Source of the DNA: JAIOSM01 sp023143455
Lineage (GTDB): Bacteria > Desulfobacterota > Desulfobacteria > Desulfobacterales > Desulfobacteraceae
Direction: 5' to 3'
Length of the DNA stretch: 26,038 nt
Assembly: GCA_030632885.1 (NCBI GenBank)
Contig: DAOVTW010000049.1
Span: 1 to 26,038, forward strand
Positions 1 to 7,167 of the stretch are shown one piece after another (the first letter of the stretch is position 1; each line of letters starts with the position of its first letter). The notes beneath the pieces are model-generated. The model was not told the DNA's origin. It was given only the letters and a program-made list of their open reading frames with translations, and did not search any database. A program made the position numbers and the translations under genes.

Positions 1-554
1 CACACTCCCGCATGGGTAGTGAAATAAGCTCGCGCACACAAACATCAAGACGAGAAGGTTTCCACCCACACTCCCGCATGGGGAGTGACACATCACCTGA
101 TGCAACCCCGGCAACAATTTCAAGTTTCAATCCACACTCCCGCATGGGGAGTGACAGCTTCTTCGCTTTGATAGCAATCACACATAAACGAGTTTCAATC
201 CACACTCCCGCATGGGGAGTGACCATTAGCTTTGGATAAACCAGGCTAATATTGGTTTGTTTCAATCCACACTCCCGCATGGGGAGTGACTGGAGTGCCA
301 AGTCCTTCAATTGATCCTTTTAAAGTTTCAATCCACACTCCCGCATGGGGAGTGACTTAGGCTTAATTACAAGTTTCTGATATCGTCCTGTTTCAATCCA
401 CACTCCCGCATGGGGAGTGACACAATCACAGCTTTTTTTAAATCCATCAGCAACCTGTTTCAATCCACACTCCCGCATGGGGAGTGACGTCAAAACAAGC
501 TATTACTAAAAATGAGATTGAAGTTTCAATCCACACTCCCGCATGGGGAGTGAC
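1..554 (-). CRISPR. Type I-C CRISPR array, 9 repeats and 8 spacers
   Basis: Thirty-two-base repeats, beginning GTTTCAATCCAC and ending GGGGAGTGAC on the plus strand, lie at 58-89, 124-155, 192-223, 259-290, 325-356, 390-421, 457-488 and 523-554, with a truncated copy at 1-23. Spacers are 33-36 nt. Each repeat contains a 7-bp stem (CACTCCC/GGGAGTG) around a 5-nt loop. Read on the minus strand the repeat ends in GGATTGAAAC, as type I-C repeats do, so the array is transcribed leftward, away from cas2. The copy at 58-89 has two substitutions and the copy at 1-23 also differs from consensus, which marks the old, leader-distal end. The array may end at the window edge or continue beyond it. I saw no spacer matching another part of the window by eye. 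Confidence 0.98.
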
Positions 555-781
555 TGTTATATACGTAACACTTTAATATCATAGAAAAACAAATTGTCAA
601 AGAGCGAAGGCCTTCATGTAGGGCTATATTTGACACAAAAATAAAATCAAAACTTAAATTCTTGTTAATTATCAATTATTTACTTACCTGCGAACTTACA
701 ACAAAAATATTTTCTCATAGCACCACTGATAACAATTATAGATGTTATCAGTATAAAACCATCTTATCATTCGCGGAAATA
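555..781 (-). promoter_or_regulatory. CRISPR leader region
   Basis: This 227-bp AT-rich gene-free stretch lies between the cas2 stop and the youngest repeat. Its position and the orientation of the array make it the leader, which should hold the array promoter and the integration signals used by Cas1-Cas2. No convincing -35/-10 pair could be picked by eye. The only obvious structure is the inverted repeat at 725-752. Confidence 0.75.
725..752. repeat. Perfect 10-bp inverted repeat in the CRISPR leader
   Basis: ACTGATAACA at 725-734 and TGTTATCAGT at 743-752 are exact reverse complements separated by 8 nt. The repeat lies 30 bp past the cas2 stop, at the cas-proximal end of the leader. There is no adjacent T-run on the minus strand, so it does not look like an intrinsic terminator. 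A dimeric-protein binding site is possible but unproven. Confidence 0.7.
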
Positions 782-1069
782 TCAAATAATTAACGGTCCT
801 TCCATGTCCAATGCTGCTTTAGCACCAACATGCTCTACTTTTCTTTTCCAGTTCGAACCAAGAAAATAAAACCTTAAACTATCCAGTTCTGGTTCAATTT
901 CGTTAATAAGATTTTGGCGCATGAGAGCCCATTGAGCAGGATCAACCACACACTCAAAAACAGAATACTGTACTCTTTGCCCATAGTTTTTACACACCTT
1001 GGCAACACGTCTTAATCTTTTCTGACCATTTTTTTCTGTCGAAACATCATAGCTCACAAGAACCAGCAC
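782..1069 (-). CDS. cas2: CRISPR-associated endonuclease Cas2 (type I-C)
   Basis: Cas2 is the structural partner of Cas1 in the complex that inserts new spacers beside the leader. The 95-residue protein is of normal length. It begins with the hydrophobic strand and conserved Asp of the family (MLVLVSYDVS, D8) and carries the RRVAKVCKNYGQRVQYSVFE segment typical of Cas2. The start is GTG, supported by a strong AGGAGG site just upstream. It is the last protein gene of the cas operon, 14 nt after cas1 and directly before the leader. Assignment is secure. Confidence 0.96.
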   Translation of the reverse strand: MLVLVSYDVSTEKNGQKRLRRVAKVCKNYGQRVQYSVFECVVDPAQWALMRQNLINEIEPELDSLRFYFLGSNWKRKVEHVGAKAALDMEGPLII

Positions 1070-1083
1070 AAAACCTCCTTAAT

Positions 1084-2115
1084 TTATTTCCATATAAACG
1101 GAGGGTATCCATCTATATCGCCTCGTATATACCTTGCCAACAAAAGAGCCTGAATAAAAAAAAGATTACCGATTTCAACTTTTTCATCAATAAACGGATG
1201 AATCAGACTTTCCTGTTTCCTTTTCTGGTATGCTGTAAGAACAATTTTTCGAGTCTCGTCATTCATACGTATGGCGCCGGATTCTTTGGTTGTAAATCCT
1301 TGATGGCTAATCTGGCGTAAATTAATTAGAGACAGAGCAAGCCTATCCGCAAGAAAAGGACGGAATTCTTCCATGATATCAAGAGCTAATCCTGGTCTTC
1401 CCGGTCTATCACGATGCAAAAAGCCTACTGCCGGGTCAAGACCAACAGATTCAAGTGCCGACCGTACATCATGAGTGAGGAGCGTATATAAAAAAGAAAG
1501 AAGGCAATTTATATTATCAAGGGGTGGACGCCTGTTTCTTCCGGTAAAAGAAAACTCCTCTTTCTGAACTATTATCAACTCATCAAAAATACTAAAATAT
1601 TGATGTGCCGCGTCCCCTTCAATACCTCTCAGTCTGTTTAAATTCCCGTATGGAAGCTCTTTTTTGATATATGAAGAAAGGCGGTTAGATACTTTTTTCA
1701 GCCTTAATTCATCGACTTTTTCCTGATGATCACGTATTACCCTTTCAAGAACGGTTCTGCTATTTGCGAGCTTGCCGGTCAATACAGCTCCAGCTATTGC
1801 AGCACAGGTTTCTTGGTTATCTGCCATTCTGAACTGTTCACGTCTTAGAAGAACATTACCAGAAACCGGTCCTTTTACCATTGCAAGGAATCTGCCATAA
1901 ATTGTCAAAAAACTGATGGATACATCATTTTCAGCACAAAAACCCATCAAATACGGGCTGCAACTCACTGCACCAAAACAGACTATCCCGGCAATCGTAT
2001 GGATTGGAAGCCTCATTGCTACTTTTTTTTCAATTTTAATAACAATTGCCTCACCTTCCTTTGATAAATAAGCGCCTTGGGTGGTCACAAAAAGTGTATT
2101 TAGATGTTTTCTCAT
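1084..2115 (-). CDS. cas1: CRISPR-associated endonuclease Cas1 (type I-C)
   Basis: Cas1 is the integrase of spacer acquisition: it joins prespacers to the leader-end repeat in complex with Cas2. The 343-residue protein has the usual I-C length and architecture, with an N-terminal beta domain (about 1-90) and a helical catalytic domain. The expected metal ligands are visible: E166 in RLRGIEGDAA, H234 in GFLHRDRPGR, and the acidic group D246/E249/E250 in LALDIMEEFRP. It starts with ATG; its ribosome site is weak, so translation may be coupled to cas4, which ends 16 nt upstream. It appears intact, so the adaptation module is probably active. Confidence 0.97.
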   Translation of the reverse strand: MRKHLNTLFVTTQGAYLSKEGEAIVIKIEKKVAMRLPIHTIAGIVCFGAVSCSPYLMGFCAENDVSISFLTIYGRFLAMVKGPVSGNVLLRREQFRMADNQETCAAIAGAVLTGKLANSRTVLERVIRDHQEKVDELRLKKVSNRLSSYIKKELPYGNLNRLRGIEGDAAHQYFSIFDELIIVQKEEFSFTGRNRRPPLDNINCLLSFLYTLLTHDVRSALESVGLDPAVGFLHRDRPGRPGLALDIMEEFRPFLADRLALSLINLRQISHQGFTTKESGAIRMNDETRKIVLTAYQKRKQESLIHPFIDEKVEIGNLFFIQALLLARYIRGDIDGYPPFIWK

Positions 2116-2131
2116 TTTTAATAAATTTACC

Positions 2132-2779
2132 TTAATCCGTCATTTTTTTTATCCATGATAATACATTTCTTTTTTTCCCAATTGTCCTGGGCATACATAA
2201 ATTATAAAAAGAACAGGTATCACACTTTTTTTCATAATGTGGTAGCGGTGTAATCCCAGAGGAGATCATATCGTGGAGTTCTTCAGATGTTTTCATTGTA
2301 ACCTCCCGCAAATCCTCATCAAAAACCACATCCAGGCGACGTTTTGTTTTTCCATAAAAAAGTGCACCTGCTTCAACTCTTACACAAAGCATTTCTTCAA
2401 GGCACAGGGCTTGTGCACAAAGCTGCACCTTGTCTGAAAAATTCTTTTTGGGCTTGCCTCTTTTATATTCCACAGGAAAAGGTGTCCACTGTTTTTCCAA
2501 GCCTTCTTTACCTTCTTTTAAATGGAACTCAACCACATCTGCCTTGCCGGTAACACCAAGAACGCTTGATTTAAGAGGCAGGGCATATTCCACCTTGATC
2601 CTGCCTCTATCAGTCTGATCTCCCCTGTCTACTCTTTCATGCATAATGCGACCTTCTGCGGTAAATTTGTTTTCAACCCACAATTGTTCAATATGAATCA
2701 ATGCACACTGCCGTTTGCAGAAAAGCATATGCTGAAGGGCAGATAATGAAAGATAATCCTTTTCTGTATATTTACTCAT
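2132..2779 (-). CDS. cas4: CRISPR-associated Cas4 exonuclease
   Basis: Cas4 trims prespacers and helps select protospacer-adjacent motifs, working with Cas1-Cas2 in type I-C systems. The 215-residue protein shows the RecB-like nuclease core: H48, D81 (TGKADVVEF), E104 and K106 (PVEYKRGKP), and a QxxxY-like region near 119-131. Iron-sulfur cluster cysteines are present at C21 near the N-terminus and at C186, C189 and C195 (CDTCSFYNLC). An AAAGGG ribosome site precedes the ATG. It begins 6 nt after the fic stop, so fic and cas4 are surely co-transcribed. Confidence 0.96.
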   Translation of the reverse strand: MSKYTEKDYLSLSALQHMLFCKRQCALIHIEQLWVENKFTAEGRIMHERVDRGDQTDRGRIKVEYALPLKSSVLGVTGKADVVEFHLKEGKEGLEKQWTPFPVEYKRGKPKKNFSDKVQLCAQALCLEEMLCVRVEAGALFYGKTKRRLDVVFDEDLREVTMKTSEELHDMISSGITPLPHYEKKCDTCSFYNLCMPRTIGKKRNVLSWIKKMTD

Positions 2780-2785
2780 ATCCCT

Positions 2786-3595
2786 TTATTCTTTTCTTAA
2801 TTGCTGCCTTTGTTGCATATCTTCCACAATGGCAAGGGATTCTCCCCATGCATGCTCACAAAATGTAGAAAAAGGTTTCAATGCATCCTGATTTGGCAAC
2901 AATACCTCACCCGCCTTTATCTGCCCTGTTGAAAAATGATAAGCAGATAAAGCATCAATGTATTGTTTGCGCTGTTCTCGCGGAATGATAATAGGAGGCA
3001 GCCCTGATTTAAGTACAGGGATATTGGCAATCAATCTTGCCAAACGACCATTCCCATCAAAAAAGGGATGAATCCTGACAAAGGACACATGGAGCTGCAC
3101 ATATGCCGCAAGTGCCGATTTTCGATCATTAAGTTTAAGCGACTGATCAATCTCTCGGTAGAGTTCAAACCAATTCTCCATTAGCAAAGGGACATCACCG
3201 GGTGGAGCATATTCAAATACAACCTGTTTATCTTCAACAACAGCAATAGTTGAATTTGGTTCTTTTTTCCACCCACCTATGGGCTTATATACGTCCACGA
3301 CCTCTTTTGTCTGCACTGCCTTATGAAGGGAGAACAATTCTTTTTCCGTAAAAGAATTTTGATTTTCAACCAAATTATAGATCAAATCAATGGCTTTTGC
3401 ATGTCCCACCACCTCTTCATGATCCTTTAAAGGCTTCCCGGATATGGTCAATCCTTCTCTCAGCACAAAAGCGGTCTCGCCAAGAGTCAGAGTATTTCCT
3501 TCAATGGCAGTGGAAGTATGTGTCCACAGATTACGCAGTTGATGCAAAAGTGCTTTTCTAAGATCATTGTCAAGGTCTTTAAGAAAATTTAGCAT
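2786..3595 (-). CDS. Fic family protein inside the cas operon
   Basis: Fic enzymes transfer AMP, or other nucleotide parts, to hydroxyl side chains of target proteins. From the preferred ATG at 3595 (269 aa), the catalytic motif HPFFDGNGRLAR lies at 176-187, with catalytic H176 and the phosphate-binding GNGR intact. An N-terminal inhibitory motif of the (S/T)xxxE(G/N) type, STAIEG, lies at 28-33, so the enzyme is probably autoinhibited by E32. The ATG at 3595 has a GGAG site 8 nt upstream; an ATG at 3622 or TTG at 3625 would overlap the end of cas7. The gene is tightly packed between cas7 and cas4, so it is expressed with them. No separate antitoxin is seen, which fits built-in inhibition. 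The target and any role in CRISPR immunity are unknown. Confidence 0.93.
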   Translation of the reverse strand: MLNFLKDLDNDLRKALLHQLRNLWTHTSTAIEGNTLTLGETAFVLREGLTISGKPLKDHEEVVGHAKAIDLIYNLVENQNSFTEKELFSLHKAVQTKEVVDVYKPIGGWKKEPNSTIAVVEDKQVVFEYAPPGDVPLLMENWFELYREIDQSLKLNDRKSALAAYVQLHVSFVRIHPFFDGNGRLARLIANIPVLKSGLPPIIIPREQRKQYIDALSAYHFSTGQIKAGEVLLPNQDALKPFSTFCEHAWGESLAIVEDMQQRQQLRKE

Positions 3596-3611
3596 TTTTT
3601 TATCTCCAAAT

Positions 3612-4460
3612 CTAAAATCCATCAATAATCTCTGGTTTTAGCCCTTCTATGGCACTTTTTAAATTATCTTCATCAAAACTTCCATCAGCCGCCACTTGTA
3701 ATGTTTGATGCACTTTAGCAGAAGAATATTGACCTGATTTACTGCTATGTTCCCACCAGATTACCTTCTTAATAGCCATGCTTCCTTCAGGTCGGGCTGA
3801 GGAAGCATCTCCTTCGAAAAGTTTTGGTAATACTGATTTAATAACCTTTGCATCTTCATTATTAAAACCAGTACGTTCAGAAAGCTGTGGATTCATGCTG
3901 CCAAAGGTGACATAAATTGCCTGATCAACTCGGTGCTTCATGCCCATGGTATCAGAACTCTTTTTAGTCCCATCTCCTTCTCCGCTAACACTCTTTGTTA
4001 TTTGAGTAGAGGTGATACTTATTGGTTCAACGCTAAAGGCAGATTGAATCGTGACTGGTCCTCGAATTGGGATTGAGACACCATTTTTATCACCCTTAAA
4101 AGCAAAAAGCTGACCAAATGTACGTACGTCCAGCCATTTCTTGCAGGCAAGTTCAGCCGCCTGGTCTGGAGTTGTTTGATTAATATTAAAAACATCTTTG
4201 CCAAGACCATATTCATCAGATTCAGCTCTGGCCTTCAAGCTCACCATACCGTCAGTTTTCTTTTCATCGGACTGAACGAATATGGCATGACTGGCACTCT
4301 GCAAGCGATCACGAATTTTTCTTTTTAGACAAACATCAGTAATCTCACCAAAGCCGTCATAATCAATTCTGGGACGATTACCATTAAGAGGATCACCATT
4401 GGGATTAGCATTTTTTACACTAAAAATAATTGCAAAATCAATTTTATTATCAAGACTCAT
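3612..4460 (-). CDS. cas7c: Cas7 (Csd2) backbone subunit of type I-C Cascade
   Basis: Cas7 subunits polymerise along the crRNA spacer to form the backbone of the interference complex. The 282-residue protein has the Csd2/Csh2 N-terminus (FAIIFSVKNANPNGDPLNGN, residues 8-27), the RPRIDYDGFGEITDVCLKRK segment, and a VRTFGQLFAF stretch typical of the RRM-fold core. Length is normal for I-C. The ATG has an AGGAG site. It begins 12 nt after cas8c. Nothing suggests damage. Confidence 0.96.
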   Translation of the reverse strand: MSLDNKIDFAIIFSVKNANPNGDPLNGNRPRIDYDGFGEITDVCLKRKIRDRLQSASHAIFVQSDEKKTDGMVSLKARAESDEYGLGKDVFNINQTTPDQAAELACKKWLDVRTFGQLFAFKGDKNGVSIPIRGPVTIQSAFSVEPISITSTQITKSVSGEGDGTKKSSDTMGMKHRVDQAIYVTFGSMNPQLSERTGFNNEDAKVIKSVLPKLFEGDASSARPEGSMAIKKVIWWEHSSKSGQYSSAKVHQTLQVAADGSFDEDNLKSAIEGLKPEIIDGF

Positions 4461-4472
4461 ATTACTTCTCCT

Positions 4473-4859
4473 TTATTTATCTTCTTTATCGTTTTCTATC
4501 TTTTTATACAACGACTGTCTTTGGCAATGATAACCCAACAAAAACTCACCTGATAACGCTTTGTCACTGGTAAAATCATCTGCAGCAAAAGTACATTGTA
4601 TTTCATCCAGTTCTTTTTTACGGTTAACCAAAAAACCTGTCCGCGAGACTTGCAATCTTTGCATATATGGTTGCAGACCAAGCTCAATATTACGCCAGGT
4701 GGAAAAAGGTCGATCAGCAAAGCGCTGCATGAGCCTTGCTGATGTTGTTGGTCGGTTCTCGCCTCCAATCCCCAAGGCAACTTCTTCAATTCGTTCAGCT
4801 ATAGCTAACAAACGACCATATAGATAATCTCGTGTTGTTCTTTCCTTTTCTAATGCCAT
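4473..4859 (-). CDS. cas11c: Probable internal Cas11c (small subunit) start within cas8c
   Basis: Type I-C systems are known to make the small subunit Cas11c from an internal start in cas8c. Here an in-frame ATG at 4857-4859 (MALEKERTTRDYL) is preceded by GGAGAG at 4868-4873, 8 nt upstream. It would yield a 128-residue helical protein, the size expected for Cas11c. The site was chosen by position and ribosome-binding sequence only; a nearby alternative is possible. Confidence 0.55.
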   Translation of the reverse strand: MALEKERTTRDYLYGRLLAIAERIEEVALGIGGENRPTTSARLMQRFADRPFSTWRNIELGLQPYMQRLQVSRTGFLVNRKKELDEIQCTFAADDFTSDKALSGEFLLGYHCQRQSLYKKIENDKEDK

Positions 4860-6458
4860 GGCATATTCTCTCCGTTTTATTTTATTAGGATGGCGCAGAT
4901 AAAAACCTTTGAAGAGAGCACATGCTACTCCCAAATTTCTTTGCCACTCCCAGTTTTCACAATTATTACGATTGCTGGCACGCCGGACAGCAGCAAGCAT
5001 GATATCTCGTGGAAGTTGTTGTCCATCAATGATACAGGGCAACAATCGCTCCAGCAGACTCTTTTTCAAACTACTATTACTCTTTAACACTGCACCATAA
5101 GCAGCTTCTGCTATATTCCAGGGAACCGGGCTGCTCACCAACCAGATGATCTTCTTTTGTGGCTTTTTCCCCATATCAGAACTGGAAACCTCTTTTGTAA
5201 AACGCTGAAGCCAGGAAAACTGACTATGCCATTCATGAAGGCGATCCAAGAATTCACTGGCAAGCAGCTCTCTGTAATAAATAATGCCCATTCGACCTGG
5301 AGTAGCAGAATCAAGCCCCATAATCATAATCTGTTCATTAGGTTCAAGTGTTGCTCGATACCCTGCCATATATTTTTTTAACTTAAGGGCAAAGGATGCA
5401 CCAAGATCAATATTATGATCGATTTCAGAGGTATGCTCTTGCTCCAGTGTAAATGAAAAACTGGAGCTGGTTAAAGGCTCTGGAATCTCCTGACCTGAAA
5501 CCGCCCAAGCCACATAAACCTGATCACCATTTCTATAGCCCTGCCGAGAGATCAACCATCGCAGGGCATTATGAGCTTTTTGAGTTACTTCCATTCCAAC
5601 ACCAACAGCCTGACTACCATTCATTTTTAAACTTTCTTTAGTATCGATAAAACGCCCTTTAAAAGTAAAACCAGACATATCATTGGCAGAAATTAATTTA
5701 GCTTTATCACCTGTATGTCTCAACTTGGCAGGATGATTGAGAGAAAGTATCTGTTTTTTGCCAGAAATAAAACACAGTCCTTCTGCACCTCCAGAACTTG
5801 TATCAAATTTAATCCAACTTTGTTGCAAACTATTATCAAGCCATGTTTTTGAATTCATGTCTCCCACAGTTTCCACAGTCCAACAAACAAGGGCAGAACC
5901 TTGATCGGTGTAGTTCTCTTTTGTTTTTTTATCTTTTTTCTTAGGTAAAATTTTAAAAATTAATGGTTGAGGATTTTCTGGTGTAACCTCAGGTTCCCAT
6001 TTTTTCAGTAGCCGATTATTTTCATCAGTATGCAAAATTTTATTAGCAACTAAATCTTCAATCACCTGTCCTTTATCAATATACTTCAGCACCATTTGTG
6101 CTTTAGGATGCGAAAACTCAGATTTGCACCATTCTTTCAGTAAATCATTATATTCTGAATAAAAAGAAATACTTCCACCATAATCCAAATAATTTTTTGC
6201 AACATATTGGATCTTATCTGCAAGCGGATGTGGAGGTGGCTTTCGCCCAGATCTCCCAGCAGATTTTTCAGTAGCCGGAAGCACAATCTGCGTTTTCTCA
6301 AGTACCGAGGCACGTTTAAAATTTCCATCTCCATCAATAACAATGTTGATATGGGCATTTTGCAGAGTATGACTAATTGGCATAAGATGTTCTTTCTCGG
6401 GCAAATCCAGAGCTGCCCCGGCTTCATAAGTATCATATAATTTTGCCATCCAGCTCAT
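4473..6458 (-). CDS. cas8c: Cas8c (Csd1) large subunit of type I-C Cascade
   Basis: Cas8c recognises the protospacer-adjacent motif and recruits Cas3. The 661-residue protein fits the Csd1 family in size. Family-like landmarks include the LCFISGKKQILSLNHPAKLR segment (about 229-248) followed by GDKAKLISANDMSGFTFKGR, and a helical C-terminal domain from about residue 480. Its ATG overlaps the cas5 stop by four bases, a sign of translational coupling, and GAGGAGG lies just upstream. The last 128 codons can probably be translated separately as Cas11c (4473-4859). Confidence 0.95.
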   Translation of the reverse strand: MSWMAKLYDTYEAGAALDLPEKEHLMPISHTLQNAHINIVIDGDGNFKRASVLEKTQIVLPATEKSAGRSGRKPPPHPLADKIQYVAKNYLDYGGSISFYSEYNDLLKEWCKSEFSHPKAQMVLKYIDKGQVIEDLVANKILHTDENNRLLKKWEPEVTPENPQPLIFKILPKKKDKKTKENYTDQGSALVCWTVETVGDMNSKTWLDNSLQQSWIKFDTSSGGAEGLCFISGKKQILSLNHPAKLRHTGDKAKLISANDMSGFTFKGRFIDTKESLKMNGSQAVGVGMEVTQKAHNALRWLISRQGYRNGDQVYVAWAVSGQEIPEPLTSSSFSFTLEQEHTSEIDHNIDLGASFALKLKKYMAGYRATLEPNEQIMIMGLDSATPGRMGIIYYRELLASEFLDRLHEWHSQFSWLQRFTKEVSSSDMGKKPQKKIIWLVSSPVPWNIAEAAYGAVLKSNSSLKKSLLERLLPCIIDGQQLPRDIMLAAVRRASNRNNCENWEWQRNLGVACALFKGFYLRHPNKIKRREYAMALEKERTTRDYLYGRLLAIAERIEEVALGIGGENRPTTSARLMQRFADRPFSTWRNIELGLQPYMQRLQVSRTGFLVNRKKELDEIQCTFAADDFTSDKALSGEFLLGYHCQRQSLYKKIENDKEDK

Positions 6459-7156
6459 AACAAAACCTCCTCTTGTTCAACTGGCGTAAGGTTTTCTTTT
6501 AAACCAAACTTTTTAGCAGTCATCTTACGAATAAATCTGCTTTGACATTCCTCTGGTCTGGGGAATGTCAGAATCCCTCTTTGCATGGTAGCCTGCCAGA
6601 AACGGCTTGCCAGTTCATCATTGCCTGTTTCATCAGGATAATCAAAACTATGAAACGAAAAACCGAAACCAAGTTCATCTATATCATCGTAGGCTCCGTC
6701 ACCCTCACCAAAAACACAGGGCTCCACATAGCCCTGACAATCACGAACACCGAGGAAGATGTCCTGTCTGCCTCCCTTTTCGAGCATTCGTTTGGCAATA
6801 TTATAATGCTTGCCATCAATCTGATCTTTGACCAATTCAGGACGATGCATATTCCACTCAAAATGAGCATTAACCTGATACTCCACATCATGAAGGAAGG
6901 TATATATTGCCAAAGAATTACCACCTCCCCAAACCAGTGGTTTTGTGCCTTTGGTCTGGGTTCGCAGTGGTTTCATCACTCGTACTTTATCCACATACCA
7001 TATTATAGTCGGCTTCCAGTAAATGGATTTCAATATACCTTTGATTGCCTCATAAGTTGGCACGTGGTAGGAGCATTTTTCCCCTCCTGTTTTAGTCACG
7101 GGATCAGTAAATAGTGCATACCGCCCCCATACCCGAAAACTGATACTGTTTTTCAT
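6455..7156 (-). CDS. cas5c: Cas5c (Cas5d) crRNA-processing endoribonuclease
   Basis: In type I-C, Cas5 replaces Cas6: it cuts the repeat hairpin of pre-crRNA and stays at the crRNA 5' end in Cascade. With the ATG at 7156 the protein has 233 residues, and Y46 (SIYWKP), K116 and H117 (IDGKHYN) fall where the catalytic residues of Bacillus halodurans Cas5d are reported. A TTG at 7159 would add one residue; the ATG, with AGGAGG upstream, is preferred. The gene starts 11 nt after cas3 and overlaps cas8c by four bases. Confidence 0.95.
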   Translation of the reverse strand: MKNSISFRVWGRYALFTDPVTKTGGEKCSYHVPTYEAIKGILKSIYWKPTIIWYVDKVRVMKPLRTQTKGTKPLVWGGGNSLAIYTFLHDVEYQVNAHFEWNMHRPELVKDQIDGKHYNIAKRMLEKGGRQDIFLGVRDCQGYVEPCVFGEGDGAYDDIDELGFGFSFHSFDYPDETGNDELASRFWQATMQRGILTFPRPEECQSRFIRKMTAKKFGLKENLTPVEQEEVLL

Positions 7157-7167
7157 CAATCCACCTC

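Noticed and set aside
12..239. Plus-strand open frame across the CRISPR array
   Set aside because: It is composed of translated repeats and spacers (recurring HSRMGSD units) and has no independent support as a protein.
224..258. ATTAGC/GCTAAT inverted repeat inside a spacer
   Set aside because: Short and confined to one spacer; most likely a property of the captured target.
6542..7114. Long plus-strand frame (190 codons) opposite cas5
   Set aside because: It is antisense to a Cas5 protein with all catalytic residues and resembles no family.
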